A stretch of DNA of 64,000 nt, from contig NZ_JAWDIC010000005.1 of NCBI RefSeq assembly GCF_032464895.1, positions 186,001-250,000 of the forward strand. Direction: 5' to 3'. This DNA is from Phycicoccus sp. M110.8. Its GTDB lineage: Bacteria > Actinomycetota > Actinomycetes > Actinomycetales > Dermatophilaceae. The position numbers were made by a program, and so were the translations under genes. This document shows positions 24,038 through 33,008 of this stretch, in pieces; positions within the stretch are counted from its first letter, which is position 1, and each line of letters starts with the position of its first letter. A model generated the notes under the pieces. It was given only the letters and a program-made list of their open reading frames with translations. It did not search any database and was not told the DNA's origin.

Positions 24038-25015
24038 TCAGGCCGTCGTGGGCTCCGTCGCGCGCAGGGCGACCACGGCCCGGGTCAGGGCGACGACCAG
24101 CAGGGTGGCGAGCAGCATGTGCGCCAGCACGACCCCCCACGGCAGGCCGGTGAAGTACTGCGTGTAGCCGACCACGCCCTGCAGGGCCGTCACACCGAGC
24201 ACCACCAGCCAGGCCCGTGCCGACGCCGCCTCGGTGCCGGTGAGCCGGGCCGCCAGCCAGACGGCCAGCACGAGCCCCACGAAGAGCATCACCGTGTCGG
24301 CGTGCAGCCAGGAGACCGTGCGGGGGTCGAACCCGAACCGGGCGGGCTCGTTCGCGTCGCCCGAGTGCGGCCCGCTGCCGGTCACGACGGTGCCGAGGAC
24401 GAGCACCACGGCGCCGACGGCGCAGGTGACCCAGCCGAGCCGTTCGACGAGCGGGTGGACCACCAGGGGGCGGCGGCCGGCCGGGGCCGGGCGGCGCGCG
24501 ACGAGGTAGGCCGCGCTGGCCACGAGCACCATCGAGACGAGGAAGTGCAGCGAGACGGTGATCGGGCTCAGGCCGGTGAGCACCGTGATGCCGCCCAGCA
24601 CGGCCTGCACGACGACCCCACCCAGGACGAGCAGGGCCGGGACCATGAGCTCGCGTCGCGAGCCACCCCGCTCCCACACGGCATACCAGCGGGTGCGGGT
24701 GGGGCCGCTCCAGCGCCACACGGCGTACACGGCCAGCAGCGCGACGATGCCGACCACGCTGGTGAGCGTCCGGTTCCCGAACTCGATGAACCGGTGGTAG
24801 CCCTCGGCCTGGTGCGGGACCGGCGTGTAGGAGCCGGGGACGCACTGCGGCCACGTCGGGCACCCCAGCCCGCTGCCCGTGAGCCGGACGAGGCCGCCGG
24901 TGACGACGATGAGCACCTCGACCACGAGGTTGAGCAGGAGGATGCGCGGCAGCCACGCCCAACCGGGGGTCGCCAGGGGTGTCGGACGGGGCGGTGCGGG
25001 TGCTGCTGTGGCCAC
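24038..25015 (-). CDS. ctaA: Heme A synthase (COX15/CtaA family)
   Basis: A 325-residue eight-helix membrane protein that oxidises heme O to heme A. The conserved heme-ligand and acidic residues are seen at EGYHRFIEFGNR, SLHFLVSMVL, WLHADTVML and LAHMLLATLL, and a cysteine pair lies in GLGCPTWPQC in the first external loop. GTG at 25015 leaves a short Pro/Ala-rich N-terminus directly before the first helix; an upstream extension would add unconserved residues. It pairs functionally with ctaB (21146). Confidence 0.94.
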   Translation of the reverse strand: MATAAPAPPRPTPLATPGWAWLPRILLLNLVVEVLIVVTGGLVRLTGSGLGCPTWPQCVPGSYTPVPHQAEGYHRFIEFGNRTLTSVVGIVALLAVYAVWRWSGPTRTRWYAVWERGGSRRELMVPALLVLGGVVVQAVLGGITVLTGLSPITVSLHFLVSMVLVASAAYLVARRPAPAGRRPLVVHPLVERLGWVTCAVGAVVLVLGTVVTGSGPHSGDANEPARFGFDPRTVSWLHADTVMLFVGLVLAVWLAARLTGTEAASARAWLVVLGVTALQGVVGYTQYFTGLPWGVVLAHMLLATLLVVALTRAVVALRATEPTTA

Positions 25016-25115
25016 CCCACGAGGGTACGGCTCAGGGCCGTCCCCGAGGCCGCTGGGGGTCCGCTCGGGGGTCCACCTGATGGTGCGGGCGCGTCGCGGC
25101 TGGCTGACTGGTCCC

Positions 25116-26030
25116 ATGCTGAGGAACGCGTGGCGGGGGAGTGCCGGGTGGATGCTGCTGTTCGCGGCGGTCCACACCTACTGGGGGTTCGGCGGGACGG
25201 CGCTGCTGCCGGACGGTGTCTCCGTGCTCGACAGCACGGCGCTGTTCGTCATCGACCTGCTGGCGATCCCGCTGTGCCTGGCCGGTGCGGTCGTGTCCTG
25301 GCTGCTGCGGCCCGACCAGCGAGCCGCCAAGCTCGCCTCGCGCTCCTGGCTGCTGTGGCCGGCGACGCTGGGGTACCTCGTCATGCTGGGCCACGTGGCC
25401 TCGACCGCCGTCTTCGCGGGCGGGACGAGCGGCGTCCCCGACGGCGTGCGGTGGTCGCTGGGCGTCTACGAGCCGTTCTGGCTCGTGGGCGGTCTCGCCC
25501 TGCTCGCGACCGTGACGGCCTTCCGGCGCGCGCTGGGCGCTCAGTCGCTCCAGCGGAAGAGCCGGCGCGTGAGCGCGGTCGCGGCGACCGCCCACACGAG
25601 CAGCACCAGCCAGGCGCCGGCGTCGACGCTGCCGTGGACCAGCGCGGCCCGCAGGCCGTCGCCGAGCGCGGCCGACGGGAGCAGGCGCACGACCCCGGCA
25701 TACCTCCCGGGCAGCTCGGAGCCGGCGACCACGACGCCACCGAGGCCGAGGAAGGCGATCCAGAGCAGGTTGGCGAGGGCGAGCACCCCCTCGGCGCGGA
25801 CGGTGCCCCCGAGCAGCAGGGCGAGCGCGGCGAACGCCCAGGTGCCCAGCAGCGTGGTGAGCACCGCAGCGGGTATGCCGGCCGGCGCCGGGTGCCAGCC
25901 CATGGCCAGGCCCACCCCGCCCACGACGACGACCTGGAGCGCGACGACCGAGAGCACAGCGACGGCCTTGGCGGCGAGCAGGCCGGTGCGCCCGAGCGGG
26001 GTGACGCCGAGCAGGCGGAGCACGCCGTAG
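25116..26030 (+). CDS. DUF3995-like membrane protein; frame runs on into antisense gene
   Basis: From ATG 25116, residues 1 to about 142 form a small four-helix membrane protein with AAVHTYWGFGG near the start, which looks like the DUF3995 family (function unknown, usually about 140-150 residues). No stop codon occurs where the domain ends near 25541. The frame continues to 26030 through sequence that is the antisense of the convergent ABC permease. A TGA at 25570-25572 lies one frame away, so a small frameshift or a sequence error near the end would restore a normal 150-residue protein. The true end is therefore uncertain. Confidence 0.5.
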   Translation: MLRNAWRGSAGWMLLFAAVHTYWGFGGTALLPDGVSVLDSTALFVIDLLAIPLCLAGAVVSWLLRPDQRAAKLASRSWLLWPATLGYLVMLGHVASTAVFAGGTSGVPDGVRWSLGVYEPFWLVGGLALLATVTAFRRALGAQSLQRKSRRVSAVAATAHTSSTSQAPASTLPWTSAARRPSPSAADGSRRTTPAYLPGSSEPATTTPPRPRKAIQSRLARASTPSARTVPPSSRASAANAQVPSSVVSTAAGMPAGAGCQPMARPTPPTTTTWSATTESTATALAASRPVRPSGVTPSRRSTP

Positions 26031-26323
26031 CGACGGTCGAACCCCGTGGCGATGGCCTGGCCGGTGAACGCGGAGGAGATGACGCACAGCGCCAGCACGC
26101 CGGGGACGGCCAGGTCCACGCGCGCGCCACTGCCGAGCGAGACCGCCTTCATGTGCACCACGGCGACCAGGACCGCGACGGGGAGGACCAGCGCGACGAG
26201 CAGCTGCTCGCCGTTGCGCAGGAGGCTGCCCGCCTCGAACCGGGCCTGGGCCAGCACCCGCTGCAGCGGCGGGGCGGCCTCGCTGCCCCCGGTGAGGGCC
26301 GGGCTGGGTGCGGTGGCGCTCAC
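25541..26323 (-). CDS. ABC transporter permease (ABC-2 type)
   Basis: A 260-residue membrane protein with about six hydrophobic segments and the ABC-2 pattern: a first helix near ALVLPVAVLVAVV, FDRRYGVLRLLGVTPLGR in the cytoplasmic loop, then helices ending WLVLLVWAVAATAL. GTG at 26323 overlaps the ATPase stop by 4 bases, so it pairs with the ATP-binding subunit at 26320. Drug or lipid export is typical of this subfamily; the neighbourhood (heme A synthase) does not prove a substrate. Confidence 0.9.
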   Translation of the reverse strand: MSATAPSPALTGGSEAAPPLQRVLAQARFEAGSLLRNGEQLLVALVLPVAVLVAVVHMKAVSLGSGARVDLAVPGVLALCVISSAFTGQAIATGFDRRYGVLRLLGVTPLGRTGLLAAKAVAVLSVVALQVVVVGGVGLAMGWHPAPAGIPAAVLTTLLGTWAFAALALLLGGTVRAEGVLALANLLWIAFLGLGGVVVAGSELPGRYAGVVRLLPSAALGDGLRAALVHGSVDAGAWLVLLVWAVAATALTRRLFRWSD

Positions 26324-27030
26324 GCTGCGGCCCTCCGGGTCAGGTCGAAGTAGCGGCGTTCGAGGGTCTCGCCCGCGGCGACCTCGGCGACCGTGCCCTC
26401 GGCGACGGTGCGGCCGGCGGCCACGATGACGACGCGGTCGGCGAGCCGCTCGGCCTCCTCGAACGAGTGGGTCGTCAGCACGACGGCGGCGCCGTCGTCG
26501 GCGACGGAGCGCACCAGCTCCCAGACGTCGAGGCGTGCGTGGGGGTCCAGCCCGGCGCTGGGCTCGTCGAGGAAGGCGACCTCCGGCCGGCCGACGAGTG
26601 CGGCGGCGAGGGCGACGCGCTGGCGCTGGCCGCCCGACAGCCGGCGCACCGAGGTGCCGGCGAAGCCGCCGATGCCCAGCCGCTCGGTGAGCTCGGCGAC
26701 CGACGCCGGCGCGGCATACATGCGGGCCAGGTGGTCGAGCAGCCGCACCGGTCGCGCCGCGCCGGGCAGCCCGCCGTCCTGGAGCATCACGCCGACCCGG
26801 GCACGGTGCGCGGCAGGGGCGTGCCAGGGGTCGGTCCCGAGCACCCGGACCTCGCCGGAGTCGGGACGTCGCAGGCCCTCGCAGCACTCCACGAGGGTGG
26901 TCTTGCCGGCGCCGTTGGGGCCCAGGACCGCCGTGACCTGCCCGGACGCGGCGGTCCACGTGGCGCCGTCGAGGGCGCGGACCGAGCCGTATCGCTTGGC
27001 GACGGCGGAGACGGAGACGGCGGGGTGCAC
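26320..27030 (-). CDS. ABC transporter ATP-binding protein
   Basis: A 236-residue ABC ATPase: Walker A LGPNGAGKTT (about residues 36-45), Q-loop VGVMLQDGGLPG, signature RLSGGQRQRVALAAAL, Walker B VAFLDEPSAGLD and H-loop TTHSFEEAERLAD. It is the partner of the downstream ABC-2 permease. GTG start at 27030. Upstream lies the 181-base region containing the first copy of the duplicated element that precedes the small basic protein genes. Confidence 0.94.
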   Translation of the reverse strand: MHPAVSVSAVAKRYGSVRALDGATWTAASGQVTAVLGPNGAGKTTLVECCEGLRRPDSGEVRVLGTDPWHAPAAHRARVGVMLQDGGLPGAARPVRLLDHLARMYAAPASVAELTERLGIGGFAGTSVRRLSGGQRQRVALAAALVGRPEVAFLDEPSAGLDPHARLDVWELVRSVADDGAAVVLTTHSFEEAERLADRVVIVAAGRTVAEGTVAEVAAGETLERRYFDLTRRAAA

Positions 27031-27114
27031 GACCTCGAGTCTAGGTCGGCCGCGCAGCGGTCCCCGCCCCGGGCGGCGGCGCCGTGACCAGCGCCACGTG
27101 AGGCCCCCGCGGAC

Positions 27115-27164
27115 GCAGGACTGGGCATCCGCCCCATGTGGCAGGGGGCCTCAGGGACGGACCG
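27115..27164 (+). promoter_or_regulatory. Duplicated upstream element, copy A
   Basis: GGCATCCGCCCCATGTGG at 27124-27141 is preceded by GCAGG and followed after about 7 bases by CCTCAGG and then GACG and CGTGGA-like blocks. The same 18 bases with the same flanking blocks recur at 27473-27490. In both copies the 18-mer ends about 70 bases before the start codon of a small basic protein. This suggests a shared promoter or activator site; which part is -35, -10 or operator cannot be decided by eye. Confidence 0.65.
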
Positions 27165-27211
27165 TGGACGACGTCGCCCACCGAGGGCGGCGCCAGCCAC
27201 AGGAGAGTGCC

Positions 27212-27394
27212 ATGAACCTCAACGCCCACCCCCTCACCGTCGCCGCCGAGCTCGCCTGGAAGCAGGAGTCCTTGGGGCACGCCAACGCCGCCCGCCGGCG
27301 CGCCCCGCGTCGCCGCCCCTCCCTCGAGTGGCACCTGCCCTGGCGGCGGCGCCCGGGTCGCGGCCCGGCGCGCCACACGCCTCGTCCGGCCTGA
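27212..27394 (+). CDS. Small basic protein, paralogue 1
   Basis: A 60-residue protein of unknown function with an AGGAGAG ribosome-binding site 5 bases upstream. The N-terminal half is a short amphipathic helix (LTVAAELAWKQESLGHA); the C-terminal half is strongly Arg/Pro-rich and ends ARHTPRPA. It is homologous to the next small gene: both share V-x-AE-x-A near residue 10 and end with AR, two residues, then PRPA. No membrane segment or signal peptide is seen. The charge pattern would suit nucleic-acid or RNA-polymerase binding, but that is a guess. Confidence 0.7.
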   Translation: MNLNAHPLTVAAELAWKQESLGHANAARRRAPRRRPSLEWHLPWRRRPGRGPARHTPRPA

Positions 27395-27462
27395 GCCGCG
27401 CACCGGGGCGGCGGCGCGTGCCGGGGTCCGGGCCGCCTAAGGCCCCCCTCGGGGGCACCGCC

Positions 27463-27513
27463 GCAGGGATAAGGCATCCGCCCCATGTGGGGATCCACCT
27501 CAGGCGACGAGCG
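27463..27513 (+). promoter_or_regulatory. Duplicated upstream element, copy B
   Basis: GCAGGGATAAGGCATCCGCC (starting at 27463) and CCATGTGG repeat the core of copy A, with CCTCAGG and a GACG/CGTGGA block following at nearly the same spacing. The core 18-mer occupies 27473-27490. It lies 69 bases ahead of the second small basic protein, which in turn is 2 bases from the LAL regulator, so this copy probably drives the regulator too. Confidence 0.65.
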
Positions 27514-27558
27514 TGGAGCCATCAGCACAGGAGAAGCACCAGAGAAGGAGCAGGAAGC

Positions 27559-27750
27559 ATGAGCACCATCGCAGACCCGATCTTCGTCCAGGCCGAGGTG
27601 GCCTACCGCCGCGAGCGCCTGCTGGCCGGCACCGGGACCGGCACCGGTCGCGCCGCCGCGGGCCGTCACCACGCGGGACGCGTCCGTGCGGCCCTGCGGA
27701 CCGTGCGCACCGGGCACCGGCACGCCCGCACCAGCCCGCGTCCGGCCTGA
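27559..27750 (+). CDS. Small basic protein, paralogue 2
   Basis: A 63-residue Arg/His-rich protein of unknown function, with an AAGGAGCAGGAAG purine-rich region upstream of its ATG. The N-terminal FVQAEVAYRRERLLAG matches the helix of paralogue 1, a Gly/Thr-rich linker follows, and the C-terminus ends HARTSPRPA. The stop is 2 bases before the start chosen for the LAL regulator, so they are likely co-transcribed. No recognisable domain. Confidence 0.7.
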   Translation: MSTIADPIFVQAEVAYRRERLLAGTGTGTGRAAAGRHHAGRVRAALRTVRTGHRHARTSPRPA

Positions 27751-27752
27751 GC

Positions 27753-30700
27753 GTGGCCCCGACCGCCCCCGCGGTGTCCGACCGCTCCGACATAATCGGG
27801 GTCGTGGGTCTGGACGGTGCCGCCGGGGGAGTGTTCGTGGGGCGCGAGGCGGACGCCGCGCGGCTCGCCGACCTCGTCGGACTCGGGCCGCGTGCCGACG
27901 CCTCCGGTCTCGTCCTGCTGTCCGGGGACGCCGGCATCGGCAAGACCCGGCTGCTGGCCGAGGTCGCCGGCCGGGCCCGTGACGCAGGCTGGTCGGTCCT
28001 CGTCGGCCACTGCCTCGGCGAGGCCGGCCAGGCCCTGCCCTACCTGCCCTTCAGCGAGATGCTGGGCCGCCTCGAGGTGCACGAGCCCGAGGCCGTCGAG
28101 GGCCTCCTGATGTCGCACCCGCACCTGGCCGGGCTCTTCCCGAGCCGCCGGCGCCGCGCCGACGAGCTGACCCCCGGACCGGGACGTGAGGCGATCGACC
28201 GCGGCGAGCTCGTCGAGGCCGTGCACGCGGCGCTGGAGGACCTCGCCCGCGTGCGCCCGGTCCTCGTCGTGGTCGAGGACGTCCACTGGGCCGACCAGTC
28301 CTCCCGCGACCTGCTGACCCTGCTGTTCACCCGGGGCTTCAGTGGCCCCGTCGCCGTCGTCGCCTCCTACCGCAGTGACGACCTGCACCGGCGCCACCCG
28401 CTGCGCGCCACGCTGGCGCACTGGTCGCGGATCGGGGACCTGCACCGGCTCGAGCTCGAGCCGCTGCCCGACTCCGCGGTCCGCGAGCTGGTCCACGGCA
28501 TCGCCCCGCGGCCCCTCACGGAGGGGCAGGTCCGCGCGGTGGTCGAGCGCGCCGAGGGGAACGCCTTCTTCGTCGAGGAGCTGGTGGCGGCGAGCTCGCT
28601 GGGGCACCAGGGCGTCGCCGAGGACCTCTCTCGGCTGCTCCTGGTCCGGTTCGACCAGCTCGGCCCGCACGGCCAGCACGTCGTGCGGATGGCCTCGGCC
28701 GCCGGGCGCCAGGTCCACCACCTGCTGCTCGCCGCGGTGGCCGGGCTCGACGAGGCCGAGCTCGACCAGGGCCTGCGCGACGCCGTCGAGCAGCACGTGC
28801 TCGTGCCCACCGAGTCCGGCGGTTACGCCTTCCGGCACGCCCTGCTCGCCGAGACGGTGTACGACGACCTGCTGCCCGGGGAGCGCGTCCGCGCCCACGA
28901 GCGCTACGCGGCCGCGCTGGGGTCCGACCCCTCGCTCGGCACCTGGGCCGACGTGGCACGCCACGCGGCAGCCGCCGGGGACCGCGAGGTCGCCCTCACC
29001 GCCAGCATCAACGCCGGGGACGCGGCGATGTCGGTCGGCGGCCCCGACGAGGCGTGGCGGCACTACCAGCGCGCGCTCGCCCTCATGCCGGACCAGCACC
29101 CCGACGCCGACCGCGTCGTGCTGCGCGCCTCCGCGGCCTCGACCGCCCGGGGCCGCGCGCTCAAGGGCCTTGCCCTCCTGCAGGAGCGGCTCGCGAGGAG
29201 GACCCCCGAGGCGGGCGCCCTGGGCCGCGCCGAGCTGCTCGCCGCGCTCGCCACCACGGCCCGCCTCACCGAGAGCACCCTCGACACGCTGGCGGCGACC
29301 AAGGAGGGGCTGGGCCTGCTTGACGCCCCCGGTCTCGCCGACGACGCCCGGGCGTCCCAGGTCCGGGCCCGGCTCCTCGGCGCCCGGGTGCAGGCGCTCG
29401 TCGACCGGGGCCGCGACGAGGAGGCAGTGGGCGCCGCGCGCGAGGCGGTCGAGGCCGCGACCGCCGCGGGCGTGCCCGAGGTGGCCGACGAGGTGCGGGT
29501 CGTCGAGGCGCGCGTGCTCGAGCGGGTGGGCGACCCCGACGCCAGCCAGGCGACGCTCGAGCGGATCATCGCGACGGGCGGCGCGGCCGGCGACCCTGCC
29601 CTCGTGCGCGCCCTGCACCACCTGGGCTCCCTCCACCACCGGGCCGGTCGCCTGGACCGCGCCGTCGAGGTCTACCGCCAGGGCGCGGAGGCGGGGCGCC
29701 GGGCCGGCCTCGGCTGGGCTCCCTACGCCTTCGACGCCCGGCTGCTCGCCGGGGTCGCGGCCTACGAGGCGGGCCTGTGGGCCGAGGCCGACGCCGTCCT
29801 CGACACGCGGGAGGAGGACCCGCCCCAGCCCGCCGGCGCACTGCTCGCCGCCGCGCGGCTGTTCCTCGCCGCCGCGCGCGGCGAGCCGGCCGACGCCGGT
29901 GCCGTCCGGGCGACCCGCCCGTGGTGGGAGGAGGAGGGCCTCGTCGCGGTCCTCGCCGGCGGTGCGGCCGTGGACCTGTACGGCCACTCCGGTGACCTCG
30001 CTGCTGCCGTCGCCGTGCACGACGAGGCGGTCGGGGTCCTCACCGACGTCTGGCACCGGCACTTCCAGGCCCAGACCCGGCTCAGCGCCCTCCTGCTGGG
30101 CCAGCTCGCCAGCCACGTCGCCACCGTGCCCACCGCCGAGCGTGGCGAGCTGCTCGCGCGGGGGCGCACCGCCGCCGACGACGCGGAGCAGGTGTGGTCC
30201 CGGGTGTCCGAGACGCCCGGCCAGCACGGCCCCGAGGCACAGGCGTGGATCGCCCGGGCCCGCGCCGAGGAGCTCAGGCTGCGCTGGCTGGGTGGCGAGG
30301 CGGTGGACAGCGACGCGCTCGTCGCCGCCTGGCGCCACGCGGTCGAGGCGTTCACGGCCTACGGCCACCGCTACGAGACGGCCCGGTCGCAGGCCAGGCT
30401 GGGCGCCGCGCTGCAGGCGGTCGGTGACCCGGAGGCGTCCACGGTCCTGCAGGCGGCGCTGGAGACGGCTCGCGACCTCGGCGCGGAGCCGCTGCGGGCC
30501 GAGGTCCGCGCAGGTGGGGGAGCGCGCGCCGCGGCCGCCGGCCGGCCCGCAGACCGGCACGGGGAGGCCCTGACGCCGCGCGAGCGCGAGATCCTGGCCC
30601 TCGTGGCCCTCGGGCGCAGCAACCGCCAGATCGGCACCCAGCTGTTCATCAGCGCCAAGACCGCGAGCGTCCACGTCTCCAACATCCTGGCCAAGCTCGG

Positions 30701-30773
30701 CGTGGCCGGCCGTGGCGAGGCCGTGGCCGTCGCGCGCGACCGCGGGCTGCTCGACGAGGCCCCCCACGGGTAA
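27753..30773 (+). CDS. LAL-type LuxR family transcriptional regulator (AAA ATPase + HTH)
   Basis: A protein of about 1006 residues. FVGREADAARL introduces an AAA ATPase with Walker A GDAGIGKT at residues 58-65 and Walker B LVVVEDVHWAD. A long helical, TPR-like middle follows, and a C-terminal LuxR helix-turn-helix, LTPREREILALVALGRSNRQ to VHVSNILAKLGV. Such large ATP-dependent LuxR proteins (MalT-like, LAL) usually activate transcription after binding ATP and an inducer. GTG at 27753 is chosen for its position 2 bases after the small gene; GTG at 27774 or 27804 are alternatives. It may bind the duplicated elements upstream (inference). Confidence 0.92.
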   Translation: MAPTAPAVSDRSDIIGVVGLDGAAGGVFVGREADAARLADLVGLGPRADASGLVLLSGDAGIGKTRLLAEVAGRARDAGWSVLVGHCLGEAGQALPYLPFSEMLGRLEVHEPEAVEGLLMSHPHLAGLFPSRRRRADELTPGPGREAIDRGELVEAVHAALEDLARVRPVLVVVEDVHWADQSSRDLLTLLFTRGFSGPVAVVASYRSDDLHRRHPLRATLAHWSRIGDLHRLELEPLPDSAVRELVHGIAPRPLTEGQVRAVVERAEGNAFFVEELVAASSLGHQGVAEDLSRLLLVRFDQLGPHGQHVVRMASAAGRQVHHLLLAAVAGLDEAELDQGLRDAVEQHVLVPTESGGYAFRHALLAETVYDDLLPGERVRAHERYAAALGSDPSLGTWADVARHAAAAGDREVALTASINAGDAAMSVGGPDEAWRHYQRALALMPDQHPDADRVVLRASAASTARGRALKGLALLQERLARRTPEAGALGRAELLAALATTARLTESTLDTLAATKEGLGLLDAPGLADDARASQVRARLLGARVQALVDRGRDEEAVGAAREAVEAATAAGVPEVADEVRVVEARVLERVGDPDASQATLERIIATGGAAGDPALVRALHHLGSLHHRAGRLDRAVEVYRQGAEAGRRAGLGWAPYAFDARLLAGVAAYEAGLWAEADAVLDTREEDPPQPAGALLAAARLFLAAARGEPADAGAVRATRPWWEEEGLVAVLAGGAAVDLYGHSGDLAAAVAVHDEAVGVLTDVWHRHFQAQTRLSALLLGQLASHVATVPTAERGELLARGRTAADDAEQVWSRVSETPGQHGPEAQAWIARARAEELRLRWLGGEAVDSDALVAAWRHAVEAFTAYGHRYETARSQARLGAALQAVGDPEASTVLQAALETARDLGAEPLRAEVRAGGGARAAAAGRPADRHGEALTPREREILALVALGRSNRQIGTQLFISAKTASVHVSNILAKLGVAGRGEAVAVARDRGLLDEAPHG

Positions 30774-30785
30774 GGGTGGCCTTCC

Positions 30786-30822
30786 TTTCCCTCTCCCGAG
30801 GTAATTACGTAACATCGGTGTT
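30786..30822 (+). promoter_or_regulatory. Putative promoter/operator of the suf operon
   Basis: The AT-rich block ahead of sufR contains the palindrome TTACGTAA (30805-30812) and the inverted repeat AACA-TCGG-TGTT (30811-30822) abutting the GTG start. TTTCCC (30786-30791) and TAACAT (30810-30815) are spaced 18 bases, compatible with -35 and -10, which would make the sufR mRNA nearly leaderless. Binding by SufR itself is inferred by analogy with the known autoregulation of this family. Confidence 0.45.
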
Positions 30823-31593
30823 GTGAATATCGCGGTCGCCCCCCAGGTGCTCGAGTCGCGCACGCGCGACCGGGTGCTGCAGGCGATCAGCGAGCGCGGC
30901 CCGATCACCGCCGCGACGCTGGCCGAGGACCTCGGCCTGACCGTCCCGGCCGTCCGCCGTCACCTCGAGAACCTCGGCGAGGCCGGCCTCATCGCCGAGC
31001 GTGAGTCGGCCCACGGCTCCCGTGGCCGCGGCCGTCCGGCCCGCGCGTACGTGCTCAGCGACGCCGGCCACCAGGCCCTCGAGTCCGACTACGACCACCT
31101 CGCCACCCAGGCGCTGCGCTTCCTCGCCGCCGAGGCGGGCGACGGCGCGGTGCGCCGGTTCGCCGAGGCACGGGTGGGCGAGCTCGAGCAGCGGTATGCC
31201 GGCGAGCTCGCCGAGGCGGGCGCGGACACCGGCGCGCGGGTCGACGCCCTGGTCGCCGCCCTCACCCGCGACGGCTTCGCCGCCACGGCCCGGCCCGTGG
31301 GGGAGCCCGGCAGCGCGAGCCCGTTCACCGGCATACAGCTCTGCCAGGGGCACTGCCCGGTGCAGCACGCGGCCCGGGAATTTCCTGAGTTCTGCGACGC
31401 TGAGACAGATGCGTTCTCGCGGCTGCTGGGCGTCCACGTCCAGCGCCTGGCGACGCTCGCCCACGGCGACCACGTCTGCACGACCTTCGTCCCCACGAGC
31501 ACGGGGCTTCCCACCCCGGCAGCACCCGTTGCCACCCCATCGGCGACCGACACATCCACGCCTGTGACATCAACAGAAGGGTCTTCACGATGA
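30823..31593 (+). CDS. sufR: SufR-type Fe-S-sensing repressor of the suf operon
   Basis: A 256-residue winged-helix regulator. The DNA-binding part includes [20 protein letters not shown] and [14 protein letters not shown], with a basic Gly/Arg wing ([15 protein letters not shown]). The C-terminal domain holds cysteines in [10 protein letters not shown] and FPEFCDAE, arranged like the [4Fe-4S] ligands of SufR, which represses suf genes when the cluster is intact. A Thr/Pro/Ser-rich tail of about 30 residues ends the protein. GTG start; the stop overlaps sufB by 4 bases. Confidence 0.92.
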   Translation: MNIAVAPQVLESRTRDRVLQAISERGPITAATLAEDLGLTVPAVRRHLENLGEAGLIAERESAHGSRGRGRPARAYVLSDAGHQALESDYDHLATQALRFLAAEAGDGAVRRFAEARVGELEQRYAGELAEAGADTGARVDALVAALTRDGFAATARPVGEPGSASPFTGIQLCQGHCPVQHAAREFPEFCDAETDAFSRLLGVHVQRLATLAHGDHVCTTFVPTSTGLPTPAAPVATPSATDTSTPVTSTEGSSR

Positions 31594-33008
31594 GCACCAT
31601 CGAGGAGCTGAACCCGGGTCTGAAGGACCTCGGGCGCTACGAGTACGGCTGGGCCGACAGCGACACGGCCGGTGCCTCCGCGCGCCGCGGCCTGAACGAG
31701 GACGTCGTGCGCGACATCTCGGCGCGCAAGAACGAGCCCCAGTGGATGCTCGACCTGCGCCTGAAGTCGCTGCGCCTGTTCGACAAGAAGCCCATGCCGA
31801 GCTGGGGCAGCGACCTCACCGGCATCGACTTCCAGAACATCAAGTACTTCGTGAAGTCCACCGAGAAGCAGGCGACCACCTGGGACGAGCTGCCCGAGGA
31901 CATCAAGAACACCTACGACAAGCTCGGCATCCCGGAGGCGGAGAAGCAGCGCCTCATCGCCGGTGTCGCGGCGCAGTACGAGTCGGAGGTCGTCTACCAC
32001 CAGATCCGCGAGGACCTGGAGGAGAAGGGTGTCATCTTCGTCGACACCGACACCGGCCTGCGCGAGCACGAGGACCTGTTCCGCGAGTACTTCGCCTCGG
32101 TGATCCCCGCCGGTGACAACAAGTTCGCGGCACTCAACACCGCCGTGTGGTCGGGTGGCTCGTTCATCTACGTCCCGCCGGGCGTCCACGTCGACATCCC
32201 GCTGCAGGCCTACTTCCGGATCAACACCGAGAACATGGGCCAGTTCGAGCGGACGCTGATCATCGCCGACGAGGGCTCCTACGTGCACTACGTCGAGGGC
32301 TGCACCGCGCCGATCTACAAGTCCGACTCGCTGCACTCCGCGGTCGTCGAGATCGTCGTCAAGAAGAACGCCCGCGTCCGCTACACCACCATCCAGAACT
32401 GGTCGAACAACGTCTACAACCTCGTCACCAAGCGGGCGACCGCGGCCGAGGGCGCGACGATGGAGTGGATCGACGGCAACATCGGCTCCAAGGTGACGAT
32501 GAAGTACCCGGCCGTCTTCCTCCTCGGCGAGCACGCCAAGGGCGAGACGCTGTCGATCGCGTTCGCGGGCGAGGGCCAGCACCAGGACGCCGGCTCGAAG
32601 ATGGTCCACGCGGCCCCCAACACCAGCTCGACCATCGTGAGCAAGTCGGTGGCGCGCGGCGGTGGCCGCACGTCCTACCGCGGCCTGGTCCAGATCCTCG
32701 AGGGCGCGCACGGATCGAAGAGCTCGGTCGTCTGCGACGCGCTGCTCGTCGACACGATCAGCCGCTCGGACACCTACCCGTACGTCGACATCCGCGAGGA
32801 CGACGTGACCATGGGCCACGAGGCGACGGTCTCCAAGGTGTCCGAGGACCAGATGTTCTACCTGATGTCCCGCGGCCTCACCGAGGAGGAGGCCATGGCC
32901 ATGATCGTGCGCGGGTTCGTCGAGCCCATCGCGCGCGAGCTGCCCATGGAGTACGCCCTCGAGCTGAACCGCCTGATCGAGCTTCAGATGGAAGGAGCCG
33001 TCGGCTGA
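31590..33008 (+). CDS. sufB: Fe-S cluster assembly scaffold protein SufB
   Basis: A 472-residue SufB, the larger scaffold subunit of SufBCD, on which [4Fe-4S] clusters are assembled. The sequence shows the family's [35 protein letters not shown] with its conserved cysteine, and [16 protein letters not shown]. No intein is present, unlike several mycobacterial SufB proteins. Its stop overlaps the sufD start (TGATG). Confidence 0.98.
   Translation: MSTIEELNPGLKDLGRYEYGWADSDTAGASARRGLNEDVVRDISARKNEPQWMLDLRLKSLRLFDKKPMPSWGSDLTGIDFQNIKYFVKSTEKQATTWDELPEDIKNTYDKLGIPEAEKQRLIAGVAAQYESEVVYHQIREDLEEKGVIFVDTDTGLREHEDLFREYFASVIPAGDNKFAALNTAVWSGGSFIYVPPGVHVDIPLQAYFRINTENMGQFERTLIIADEGSYVHYVEGCTAPIYKSDSLHSAVVEIVVKKNARVRYTTIQNWSNNVYNLVTKRATAAEGATMEWIDGNIGSKVTMKYPAVFLLGEHAKGETLSIAFAGEGQHQDAGSKMVHAAPNTSSTIVSKSVARGGGRTSYRGLVQILEGAHGSKSSVVCDALLVDTISRSDTYPYVDIREDDVTMGHEATVSKVSEDQMFYLMSRGLTEEEAMAMIVRGFVEPIARELPMEYALELNRLIELQMEGAVG

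Noticed and set aside
27031-27211. Possible CRISPR-like or transposon repeat because of the repeated 18-mer
   Set aside because: Only two copies, each at a fixed distance from a start codon, with no spacers, no terminal inverted repeats and no transposase; a shared promoter element explains it better.
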